Shown here in pieces: positions 38,001-50,000 of a stretch of DNA of 64,000 nucleotides. The DNA is from Procambarus clarkii (taxonomy: Eukaryota; Arthropoda; Malacostraca; Decapoda; Cambaridae): the NCBI RefSeq assembly GCF_040958095.1, contig NC_091209.1, forward strand, positions 7,634,589 through 7,698,588. The letters are read 5' to 3'. Position numbers and translations under genes: made by a program. The notes under the pieces were generated by a model. It searched no databases and had not been told where the DNA came from. It worked only from the letters and a program-made list of their open reading frames with translations. The first letter of the stretch is position 1. Every line of letters begins with the position of its first letter.

Positions 38001-41000
38001 TATAGCAGTCACCGGAGGTGCCATACAACGCCGGGGTAGCTGTCTCGAGATCACCAATACCCACCTGCTGCGTCATCAAGACTGCAGTCATTCCAGCAGT
38101 GTTGGAGGAGAGGTCAAGAAATGGAAAGCACGTAGCAGTACTCAAGAATTTCGCCGGAAGATTAATGATTACGTCATCTGAAGTAACAAGAAAGCAGAAG
38201 TAAGGCGGTCACAGGTGGAAGGCACGGTTTCCCTACAGAGTACCGGGACTCGCCAATAGAAGGTCGCAAAATTGTCTCCTTTGGCCTAAAGTCGGCGGTA
38301 CGAGGGTATGCACAGTTGGTGTTTACGGCCTAGTAACCTGGTGACATCAAGAAACGCCTGAGATGACGTGAGCAATGATGGAAGACGAGATTCACCTGTT
38401 CTGCAAACAAGCAACCCGCCTCTACGACCTTCTGACACCACTCCTGCTAAGAGACACCGTTGGTACATCCAGTTCTGCTCTGCTGTGGTCATCTGCGACA
38501 AGTTTAACATCAAGACTGCCGTGTGAACTGTGATTGATACGAAGGCGTGTGGACTGTCGAGAGCAAGATTAATGGCCGAAGTAACAGTATTCTACAGCTG
38601 TCACTTGGCACTCCGCTCTACTACACTCTGTCGTCATTCAGGAGTACCGGATGGGAGTACAAGAGGACCAGGTATTGATGTCTACACATGGGGAGAAGCA
38701 AGATCGACACCGTCATCGTCAGCGACTACATTCAGCATCCAGCAGCATCGATTTTTTTTATCGCTTACTCAATATGAACAATTGATACAAAACAACAAAG
38801 TTGGCTCTGAACATCTGTGTAAAGAACATCTGGACACTTTTGTTTAAATGTTGAAAAACAGAGTTAGAATCACAATACTTTATAAATGTTGAAAAACAGA
38901 TTTAAAATAATAATTCTGGTATAATATATGAATTTTACTCTATGAATTGGTCAGTAATCAAAATCGAAGCCCCTGTGTAATTGTCTCAGCCCAGAACAAA
39001 CGGTTATGGAAAATTATGTTGTGCTATTTTTTTCAGAATGTTTGAACACAGGAGAGGCGGACCAATATAAACATTGACACTTCTAGTGAGTGAGAACACT
39101 TGGCTGTACAGTCAGCCGTAACCTGTGATATAGTATAGGAATTTTTATTTTTAGATACATGTAATAAACGTTAGGTGTGTTCCTTGATGGGGAGTGGTTA
39201 GTACACGGATGTGTACCTGATAGTTCCGTAGTACGCTCCCGGATGACTGAAAGTTCAGTCTGATGATATAACTTTAATGTTTGGTTTGAGCACGGTGTGG
39301 CCGGCTCTAGAGGACACATGGACTTGGCTAGTGAAGAGCCAAGAGAGTTTAATAGCTAGTTTTTGATGGTAGAGTAGGGACATGTTATTTAGCTATGACA
39401 GTAAGGGTAGGATGTATGTTTCCTGATATTGGAGGATTGCTGTCAGTTGACAGCTGAGAAATTTATGAAATATGAACATGTTCATTATGATGTTGGACTA
39501 TTATTTGTCAAATTTTATTAGTTAGGTTAGCTTTTGTTTGTGGCATGAGTTGAATTGTGGGTTTGGATACTAAACCTCGTGAATTTTAACAAATTAACAA
39601 GGTTTACCAAGTGCTTGTGCGGGGGGGTTGTAACAGACTAGGCTGTTGTAAGAATTATCCAGAGTGGTTTATCGACAAAAGAGAATGGGAAGCTGAGCCG
39701 CATGGTGACCTGACCCCCAGGGGAATTCGCGGTGGAAATAACCGACGCTTTGTTCATATCTGCGTATAATGAATCATCCTATAGTATTCAGGAATTTAGA
39801 GAAAATTAGCCTTTATTCATTTTGCATTAAAATTGTATTGTATAATAGTACTGGGTACAATATCAAGAGTATTCTAATTATTGAGTTTAAGTCACCATCA
39901 GTGACGTCACGAATCAGATCTAACTTTTGAGGCGGAGTGACCGGCGGTCATAGGTCAGCAGGGTTGACATGTCTAATATTTCTCAAAGTTTTAATAACCA
40001 TTTTTGTGATCGGGAACAGCTCTGCCGTTAGATGTTTGTAATTTAATTCAGTAAAATAATTCAACCAGTCTGGATCAATTCAGTATAAACAGAGGATAAT
40101 TGTTATAACTTAACCGTGCTAAAGTAACTGGGTAAGCGATGCGGAACAATACAAGGTTCTAGTCTGGGCTAGGCCAGACGAGGACAAGTCAGTGTGAATA
40201 CGGGAGCAGCTGGGAGAGGTCAAACATCTTACCTCTCCCCAAGACATCTAGCTGGTCGCCCAAGGTATAGTTGCTATGGTTATGTATAGAAATAGTCTTC
40301 TCATTTGCCATTCAGGTCAAGTAGGGAGTGTTAAAGTGATAGGGAGTGAACACATTTAGATTTTGTTTTAGTTTTCTTTTAATAAATTAAATTTGTTATT
40401 AATTTGCATTTTATTGTTTCCATTTGGTTATGTGTAAACTTGTCCTGGTCACGTGGTCCACACGAGGCAGAGTTGTATTGGGCGCCGATTCTAACATCGA
40501 ATCGGAATCATCATTACCGTGTAATTTATTCCACACTCAAGGTCATCGTTTATAGTGGGGATCAAGCCCCTAGGTTGATTAATTAGCGTGATCGATCCAG
40601 ACCTCGATCATTGCTCTTGTATTACTGGTCTGGTGGTGGCAGCAGAGGTGACTCTAGGGTTTTGTTCAGAGCTTAGGTCACGTCATACTGGGTGTAGAAT
40701 CCTAAGTCGGTCAATCGTCTTAGGACCACGTGGCGTGGAGTTGGCTTTGGTAAAAGTTTTGGAGTCCCTTGGTTTAGAAATAAAAGTAAGAATACGGGTA
40801 GAGGGAGTAGAAAGAAGGAAGTAAAGAGAGAGGACCCAAACCCGTGTTACATCGCCGCCAGAACAGGACCCGAACCAAGGGGCACGAACAACTGCAATAG
40901 ACCGAGACAAAGAAGCACATCACAGGACACAGGCTGACCAACGCCTAAGAACACACGCAGAACATCCCTGCTACAGAGGAGGCAGGAAGAAAGAGCAGAA

Positions 41001-44000
41001 GCACAAAAAAACCCAGGAGAACAACCAGGGGTGGACAATCAGGCAGGGACAAAAACCCCACGCAATCCCCAGGCACAAAACGGCAGCAAAGTGCCACTCC
41101 ACAACCGGACACAGGAACAAGGACACGCCACCGTGAAACACGGTACCAATGCACACGTGCAGCAGCAGCAACAGGCACCACTGCAACATGCAACATGTAA
41201 ATAGCAACTCCCCTCTGCAAAGGCAGAGAACGGAGCAGGCCGACCCCAGACAGGGCCAACGGAGACACGACAAAACCCTGCAGGCCCAGAAACCTGCACC
41301 AGGCGAACCGACGGCGGAGAAACCCCGCTCGATACCTGCTGGATGAGATACAGGCATACCTCAGTTTAAGAGTTTAATTGGTTCCTGGAGACACCTCGTA
41401 TTCCGAAAACTCGCATTCCGAAGCTAATTTCCCCATAAGAAATAAAGGGAAATGAATTAATCCGTTCCTGACTACCCCAAAAACCCCACATCAAACTAAA
41501 TTTTTATACCTAATTCATCTAAATAAACCTACAAAACTATGTTCAAGTTATTACTTACCTTGCTGTTGAGTGCTGTAGGCGTATGGAAGATGGTGAGGAG
41601 GTGGGAGGAAGAGAGGAGTTACTGTTTGGAAGGGAAGTCCCCTTCCATTATCACATCAGGCAGTGAGGACTTCACTGGTATGCACACTCTGGCACATTTT
41701 GCCTGCATACCACTAGGACTTGCTTGTTTTACTAAGAATTTGTCTAATGACACTTGTTTTTCCCTACATTTTAACACTTGTCTGCAGTAAGACATCACAT
41801 TATCATTTAAAAGGTCAATGCAACGGCCTGCTACAGCTTTATCTGGGTGAGTTTTTTCAACAAAACTTTGCAGTTCTTCCCATACTTCACACATTTTCTT
41901 AATCAAGAAGGGACATCCTCTACTGCCTCTACTCACAGCTATTTTCTTAGGTTGAACCTTACCAATGGCTTTCTTGAGACCCATGGCAAGATATATAATG
42001 ACAACTTTTATGCTCAAATGGCCAAAAAACTGATAAAAAACTGTAAATCCTTGTGAAGAATTCAGGTGGGATAGTCACTGGACACGAGACACTGGTAAAC
42101 TGAGGCGCGATCCCCATGCCACCACGCGCCAGTCGGCCTGTACACGTATCAACAAACTCGCGTCCCGAGGTAACCCTCGCCTTCCGAGACATATTTTTGG
42201 AGTAAATCCTGCTCGTCTTCCAAAAAACTCGCATACAGGGACACTCGCATTCCGAGGTACCACTGTACTGGGAGCTCTTTTACACCTGAAGCCCGGCCCA
42301 AGGTCAGGCCAGACCGGCCAGAGGATGGCCCACCAGGCAGCTGCGAGGAGCAGTCCACCGGCCCACATACCCCCACAACCAGGACGGGCCGGAACTGCCA
42401 TACGAAAACAGGCCAGTGCGCCCTGGAAGTCCACGGACGAACCAGCAAGAAGTCTTATGCTCGCAAGTAGGTCGTGTAACAAGCACAGACCACTGATGGT
42501 AATACAGTGTTCCCCAAAAGTGCCAACAGCACCACTGCACTCCACTGGTACTATCCCGCAAGTTCTACCAGATAGGCGGGACCCAAGAGTCAGAGCTCAA
42601 ATCCTGCAAGCACAGCCAGGAGCCTTACCAGGTGAGTACAGAACCAACCCTACAACCCCCACACCTCACAACATTAAAAAGGGAGGGTCCCCTGAATGAC
42701 TCCAGCATGGGTTGGACATGCACATGAGGGGGACAGGAAGGGGTGATAAAGGGACAGTCACTGGTGTGCGAACGGTCTCAGTCGTACAAAATATATACTT
42801 AAATAAAGACAGGTATATAAACACCGCCGCATCCAGCGCCCGGCCAAAAGACGCCAGACCGCAGAAACTCACCTGGCGAATGGTGGCACGAACTGGACAC
42901 GACTCAACCGTGCCCAGAAGAACTTGGGAGCACCGCCAGGTGAAGACGCCAGAGCCGGACCCACAGGAGAACGGAGAGGCGGAGGCGGTCCACACCCATG
43001 ACACAGGGAAAACCGCGGTGTCCTCCCCACAACTGGGAACCAGGACACCCCCGGCGCGAAGGGGCACATACCGCAGCCAGGGAGAAGAACGAGAGGCGAA
43101 GCACTGTAGCAAAAAAAGGGCGCAAAACCCCAGCACTGAAACACCGCCCAGACCAAAACAAACTCCACGGCGCATGCGCATAACACGCTGGCCGAACAGC
43201 ACACCCTCCCTGCGGGAAGGCGCCAGCCAGGACTACTGCACGAGAAAAGGAGCCAAAAGAGGAAGCAGGAACAAGAAAACCGGCCAAAGAAGCAAAGAGC
43301 CCAAAAGGAACCCAATCGGGCGACAAGTAGCCCAACCGGGCGACAAGTAGCCCAACAGGGCGACAAGTAGCCCAACAGGGCGACAAGTAGCCCAACAGGG
43401 CGACAAGTAGCCCAACAGGGCGACAAGTAGCCCAACAGGGCGACAAGTAGCCCAACAGGGCGACAAGTAGCCCAACAGGGCGACAAGTAGCCCAACAGGG
43501 CGACAAGTAGCCCAACAGGGCGACAAGTAGCCCAACAGGGCGACAAGTAGCCCAACAGGGCGACAAGTAGCCCAACAGGGCGACAAGTAGCCCAACAGGG
43601 CGACAAGTAGCCCAACAGGGCGACAAGTAGCCCAACAGGGCGACGTAGCCCAACAGGGCGACAAGTACGAGGAGCCGACAGACGTTCCAATAATGCGGGA
43701 AGCAGCGAAAAACCTTCCCGTACCCTCGAGAACACAGAAGCCAACACTAGTCCCGAAGGCACACGAAGGCGCAGGCGCACCCGAGATCAGAAGTCACGCA
43801 GAACCCCATCGAACGGGGAAACATGACAAAAACACCGTCCCAAAAAGGGGGGGGGAGGAAACATCCACCCACAGGATGGAACCAACCGACTCAAAGGCCA
43901 AGGAACCGAGCCCGGGGAGGGGCCGACGTCCAACAGCACGTACGGCGAGTGGGGAGGAAAGACCCCACTCCGCGTAACCACAAGCCCCGCCTAGAGGGGG

Positions 44001-47000
44001 ATAAAAACCCCCACGGGGTCTAACGGGGCCAAGGCCCCCCCCAAGTCAGCCCCTCCCCAGCCCCGGGAACCTACACGACAGGCCCCGGGGCCGAGCCGTT
44101 CCCCCAAAGCCCCGGCCGTACCAGAAAACCGGGGCAGCCGTGAAAACACTAAGGAAGGGAGCCCACTGGCAGACTCATACAACACGGCTGGAGGAACAGG
44201 CCCAAATGCCCCCGCCACTACCCCGGAAGGGGAATTCCCCGAGACTGCCCGAGTCTCAACACCACCAAAAACCCCGCCTCGAACCTACAGACGGTAAGGA
44301 ACCGGATGCAGACAGGAAGGGTGAACCAGGGGAAAGACAAGGGGGCGTGGATGGAACCGAAGCAACCAACACCCCCAAGTCCCAAAACGAACTACAACGG
44401 GGCAGCCCCGGGGCTCCCGGGGAGGAAACCACGAGAACGTTGCCACCACCAAGGCTCAAGTGCAACGACCCTGCTGCCCGCACCCGCTTTGTTAGCACAA
44501 CTGGGTAACCGAGCCACAACGAGCAACAAACTCGCAGGACTCCGGGTCGAAGGTGTCACCGACCCCACAGGCAGCAGACGGAGGCAAAACAGAGAGTCAC
44601 CCAGAGACAAAAGGTGAGAGCAACCCTCAAACTTGCTGGAAGCGAGGGGGGGACTCTGGGGTCACATCCATCGGACCCGCGCGCCCCCAGGGGTTTCCCA
44701 GGGTCCCGAGCGTTTACTTTAAGAGGACTCGCGCTCAGGTAATCCCAGGCAGGGTACTGCTAACCGGCACCCAAAGCTACCAAACAACTTTCTAAGAGCT
44801 GAACCCCCGGGACGTGTACACTCACGGGGACCTAGCAGGGGTACCACCAGAAAATACTCAGAACACAAGGGACACAAGGGGCAAGAACGAAGGCAGACCC
44901 CCCACCAGGTAGATAAACAAAAAGAAAAAGAAAACCCCGCAAGAGGACAGCGTACCCAAGCGGAACAGAGCCGGCCGCTATGATTGGTAAAGACAAGCTG
45001 CACAGTACCCCGCGCCCCACCAGTGCAAACACTGCCCCTTACTCTAAGGCGAACAAGGGAGACAGAACACCCGAGCACACAAAGAGCGGCCGAAAACCAA
45101 GCAGTAAACGGCCAAGCAGGGGCAGGACCCAAGGAACTTGTGGAAGGTGGCCCCAAGCCCCAAGGGCAGTACTTACAGGGCACCTAGGGAAGGGATCCCT
45201 AGGCGCATGCAGCCCGAGTACTGAAGAATCACTCCCGGCTCATGCACCACCTAGAAAACAGACACCACACTCTAGGTACAGTGCTGAAACAACCACTGGA
45301 GCCGGAGCACATAACCATTGCCTATAGCATCAGCCGAAGAACTGATGGGTGGATAGCCGGCGTGGGAGGTCTGGGGCTCCCCCTTCCCCCTCCCGGGGAG
45401 GGGGGAGCTGCGCAGACAGCGGCGCGGTGACGTATGACGTCATACTAGTTTCCTTGTTTTCTGTTGAAGAGTTCTATCCACTAGTTCGGCTTAGGTAGCA
45501 ATTTTCACCAGAATAGGGGTTTGTTTTGGAATGCTTACCTTTCTGGATGCTTGACCCGGTCGATGGCAGACATAGAATGCTTCCAACCACACGGGGGTTT
45601 CTATAGGCCATTGCTCCCCTTGCCTCTCTGAGGGGGCCAGGTTCTGGCTCGTGGTCCCCGGTAGGCCCTAGAACTCCATACACATGACTGATGCCAAAGT
45701 CTGACATTAGCATATCAGCCGGTAAAGCTCCGGGGAGCCGACGGGGCTCCCCCCAGAAAAGCTTGATAGTCAACCGTTTGCTCAGTCTTGACCGTACAAA
45801 CGCATGTCACAGCACACAGCAGCTGAGGAATTGCTTTCAGAGGAGGAGGAGAGGAGGATGTCCCTAGCTGTGACAACCTGCATGTATAAACATGGCAAGG
45901 AGATAGGGAAAAAGGTGGTGGAAGAGGGGAGGAGAAATAGATTGAAGGTTGAATTTATCTAAGGTATGGTCATTCCTAGCACCCTGTAATTAATGGTATA
46001 TCAGTTTACTGACTATCTAGAGTTAGGCCTTCTGAATACCTTTTAAATTATATTCACATGTAGGTGTTTTGTTGAGCAAAGACTAGAAAAAGAATAAACC
46101 TTGGAGGTCTCTGGAACCTAACACTGTTTCCCATATATCTGTGAGTCTGATTTCTGTGGGTTTTCATTTCCATTACATTTACAGGAATGCAACCCATTGC
46201 AAATTGAATGTTGTGTGTAAATACATTCTTACCTTAGATGTGAAACACTTCTGTGAAGTAACAACTTTAAAGTGCTTGCCTGCAACACTGTGAACTGGTA
46301 GCCAGCCTCAGCAAGCTTGACTCGAATCATCTCCCAAGCTTCTGTTCTTTTGCACTCTTTGTCTAATATAAAATAAGCCTTTGGGTATTCCTTAAGAAGC
46401 TGAATAAGGAGTCTGCTACACTTATTATCCCATGGGCCTGAAAGAGTAATGCATGGCTTGAAAATTATATACAGCATTAAATCAATGTCACGATTATCCA
46501 TAGTTAACAAAATGTTCAGTTACTGGCATTACAGATCGAGCAGCTCCTTAACCACTTGTATGAGACAGGGAGGGAGGGGGGGTTGTAAGGGCACATATTA
46601 ACTACCCCTCGTATACACACTTATACATTCAAATCACACACCCTTAGTTGTGCATAAATGTACTATATGGTTTAATTCAAATAATTTTTCCATGATCTCA
46701 TTGGCATTTTTTCCAAAACTTTGCTCTTTCCTTTTTCTTTCTTTTTTGTTGAACTGTGCTTAGACAAAAGAAAAATTCCAGGATTTGAATTTATATACAG
46801 TACTGTACAGTAACTCAACTTTGCCTCTAAAAATATTGTTACTGACCTTAAAATAAGTGTAACAACATTTGACTAAGTTTTGTTACAGAGCTCTACAATT
46901 TGCTATAGAATTCCAAATAATACATATCTCAATGTTTCCAGAAAGCAAACTACAAATATTAAAACAAAATTAGAAAAAAAAAATGCTTGTCTGAACAAAG

Positions 47001-50000
47001 CACAAATTTTTTATAATACTGTAGAAAAAGAAATACCAAGACAGGAGTTGACTAGACTATATTGAAGATGATGCTTCCTTACGTAAATAGTCGCAAGTAT
47101 AATGAAATACGTCGTCCCTTCTTGAGATAGGGAGGGACTACTACTTCAGTAGTTGAACTGTGTTTAAAGGGGCCCGGTGACTGAGGAGTATTTTTCAAAT
47201 ATGAAATATAGTGAAAAATTTGAAACAAATCTCTTGTTATTTGGCATCAGCGTTGTGAAATTTTCATCCCAATATGTTTGGGAATGGATTTTTTAGATTT
47301 TTTTTTAATAAATGCATGCAAAGCAAGTACTGTACAATGAAACATGCCTCAAGATAATAAAATAGCCACAGTGGCAAAGAGAGCCAGAGCAAAGATCCTA
47401 ATACACAGCGATTTTGACCCCAAGGAAATAGATTGGTCGACAAAGGATCCTCACAGGAGAGATGAAATATGAAGAGCAATATTTGTGGATACTACAGACA
47501 AACACTTCCTGTGGCAGTATCAAGGGCCAACAAGACAGAGAGGTGGTGATCGACCAGCCACCGTACACCTTGTTTATGGTCTATATTCGCAAATATGTAT
47601 AAACAGCATAGCACAAGTTCAACAACATAAAACTAAGAACAACATACCTAAGCGGTGGCTGTAGGGAGCATCATGACGCACTCTTCTGCCAAAAGTGTTG
47701 TCCTTCATAAGACGGTTAAGATATGCAGGATTATCATACATGTAAACATTGGCTGAAGGGATCTCGACACCTTCCATCATCATGCTTCCATCCGAGTGAT
47801 CTGTACTTTCTACAGTATGCTCAACCACAGATTCCATCTCTTGGTCTATGATGCCAGTGTGTTCAATGGAATGTTCTGCTGGCACAACAAGTGTCCGATC
47901 AAATTGCATATCTGAGATATTTTTGGGGGGTGCCTTGCGTTTCATTCTCTCACCAAGAATGCTGGCTACTGCCTCCTCCATTGCTGCTTCAGACTCTGTT
48001 TCCACCACATCTGTTTTAAGAAAATAATAAATCTGATGTACAGAGCAACCTTGAAAATCCAGAATAAATCACATCGGTCCGTACCCAAATTATTTCTCCG
48101 TTTTTTACTAAATTTACATTTAGTAAAAACATTTGGGTATTTTACAGACATATATTATCATTACCTCATTTCCTACTTTCATGGGGTTTGGAGCCATCAG
48201 CAGGTCAGAAAGTACTGTACACACAGTTAATGAAATTTATACTAATAAAAAAATTATGAATATCACTCTTCCATTCAATATATCATTCACAATACACTAT
48301 GTAGTATCACTGATAATCAAACACTACCACACTCCAGCAACCAACGACTTCATAAGACTTGGTAATAAGTTTAAAGTGCTTCTTGTGAATTATCATATAC
48401 AGTATATTACAAATGTATTAACTGTACTCCATTCTTAGAAACTGTCTCCACCCATGCCTTGACAGAACATATCATGTTTGTTGTCCATGCACTCATTCTT
48501 GTTTTCCAAACCAAAACTGATTGTATAGGTAAAAAAAAAATTGCAATGCATGCTCTCCATAAATGGCAAGAAGACACAAATCCGTAAAAGTAATGAAAGG
48601 ATTTATGATGATAATCTCAAAGATTAGTACCTGTACAGCTATATACAGCACCTGTTCTTGCAGATGTTCTTGGGTTCGCTGTGTGTAAAGACGTGTGTGG
48701 CTTTTCATCCTTCCTTTGTTTATCACGATGTTCTGGCCTTTTCACCTCTGTTCCGTGGCATTCATGGGCATTGAAATCCTCGGTAGTTGGGAAAAGCAGG
48801 AAGCATTCTCCACACATGTATGAAGTTTCCTAGAAAAAAAGTACTGTACAGGTTTAGTTATCATAAACTAAAATTTCAATAATTTATTTGAGCCCTTCAA
48901 CATACATTTTAATCTGAATCTTAAATTATCTTGAAAAAAAACACCATACAGTACTTTTAGGTGAATCCATTTGCTTGTATGTAAACACACAACATTACTG
49001 AATGAGCTCTGTTATCTGGAGTCTGCTGAACCATATATTTGGGCTATCCAACAAAAATTGAGTTCTGATAATTTTCTACTAAACATCCAAACAGAAATTT
49101 GGATAACCAGATACCTGGCTGGATAACACAAACTGGCAAAGTGTCCAAGTGAAATTCGGATAATTTTCTGACAAAACTTTCTCATATCTGAACAAATTTG
49201 GATAACCAGAGATTAAGTTACTGTACATGAAAGTTCAAGAACTACACATTTCAAGATCAATAGTACAACATAAGAAGACAAAGTACAACAAGGTAGGCTA
49301 ATGTTTCTCTTAAATTATATTTTTTATTTAAAGTGTATACCTGGAGCATACCTAAAGAGGGTTTCGGGAGTTCTACTACTCCCCGAGCCTGGCCTTGGGG
49401 ACTTGTGATAACTTAATCCAACAGGCTGTTGCTTGGGGTGGCCCGCAGGCCCACATATCCACTACAGCTAGGTTGGTCGAGCACTTGTTACAAGAATATG
49501 TCCTAGTGCCTCTTGGAATACATTCGCCTTCGTGTGTGGAAAAATAAGAATTATGGTGGATGTGGTACAAAAAATTGCAAATATGGTAATGTCTGGACTT
49601 CCCCTGTAAGAGTTCTGCTTATCCGAATGTCTGGCTTATTCGGCAGGGGGGTCATTCCCATATAATTCAGTTAAGTGAGCTTAGACAGTAGTTATACATC
49701 TGTACAAATCTATGGTATGCCTCCTTCTGGACTACTGTAACCAAGCATGGAGATGATATCTTCAGGAGATACCTGCTTTGGGGAAAGTTCAATGCAGTGT
49801 TGATGTAGACTACTTCTTTAAAAGCTCAAATGTATCACATACAAGGAGCAACGGCTTCGAGTTAAAGAAGCCATACTGTAGGACAGAAAACAGCAGATGT
49901 TTTTCATCCATTGGGTTATAAATCTTAAATGTCAAACCATTGCTGACATTCAGCGTGAAAAAACTAAATCTAGAGCGTGAGAAAATCATCAGAAACATTT

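Larger units (their letters stand above)
29509..40851 (+). mobile_element. Ty3/gypsy LTR retrotransposon, 11.3 kb, very recent insertion
   Basis: Two 1,223-bp LTRs (29509-30731 and 39629-40851) share every ORF and every line I compared. The LTRs start TGTAACA and end TGTTACA. A 4-bp target duplication TCGC flanks the element (29505-29508 and 40852-40855). Between the LTRs are a 2.2-kb leader, gag, pol (protease-RT-RNase H-integrase, the Ty3/gypsy order) and a 2-kb 3' region without recognisable genes. It is inserted in DIRS copy 2, opposite in strand to it and to the host gene. LTR identity means insertion in very recent evolutionary time. Confidence 0.95.
27637..45759 (-). mobile_element. 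DIRS copy 2, non-autonomous, split by gypsy and Tigger insertions
   Basis: Outer ends match DIRS copy 1: the left end is cagcgttgaatgtaatgaaacgccattttctggg (27637) and the right end is ggggctccccccagaaaa (45760). The ICR lies at about 28135-28230. Net length without nested elements is about 5.9 kb. A broken recombinase (28240-29190), the leader and a decayed gag remain. The RT-RNase H core is not recognisable: 40856-41350 and 42268-42700 carry other sequence instead. It lies in intron 4 of the SANT gene, in the same orientation as that gene. The terminal repeats (27660-28090 and 45330-45750) differ from those of copy 1, so it is a second lineage. Confidence 0.85.

Noticed and set aside
37613..39628. 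Envelope gene after gypsy pol
   Set aside because: Only short frames; no signal peptide or transmembrane segment in a frame of suitable length.
29509..40851. Duplicate LTR as assembly artefact
   Set aside because: Each LTR is joined to different, sensible sequence (PBS side, PPT side) and the outer flanks share the TCGC duplication, as expected for a real insertion.
42869..43780. 249-303 residue frames with repeated RPVGLLVALLGYLSPCWATC
   Set aside because: Produced by the 20-bp tandem array, open in all minus-strand frames.
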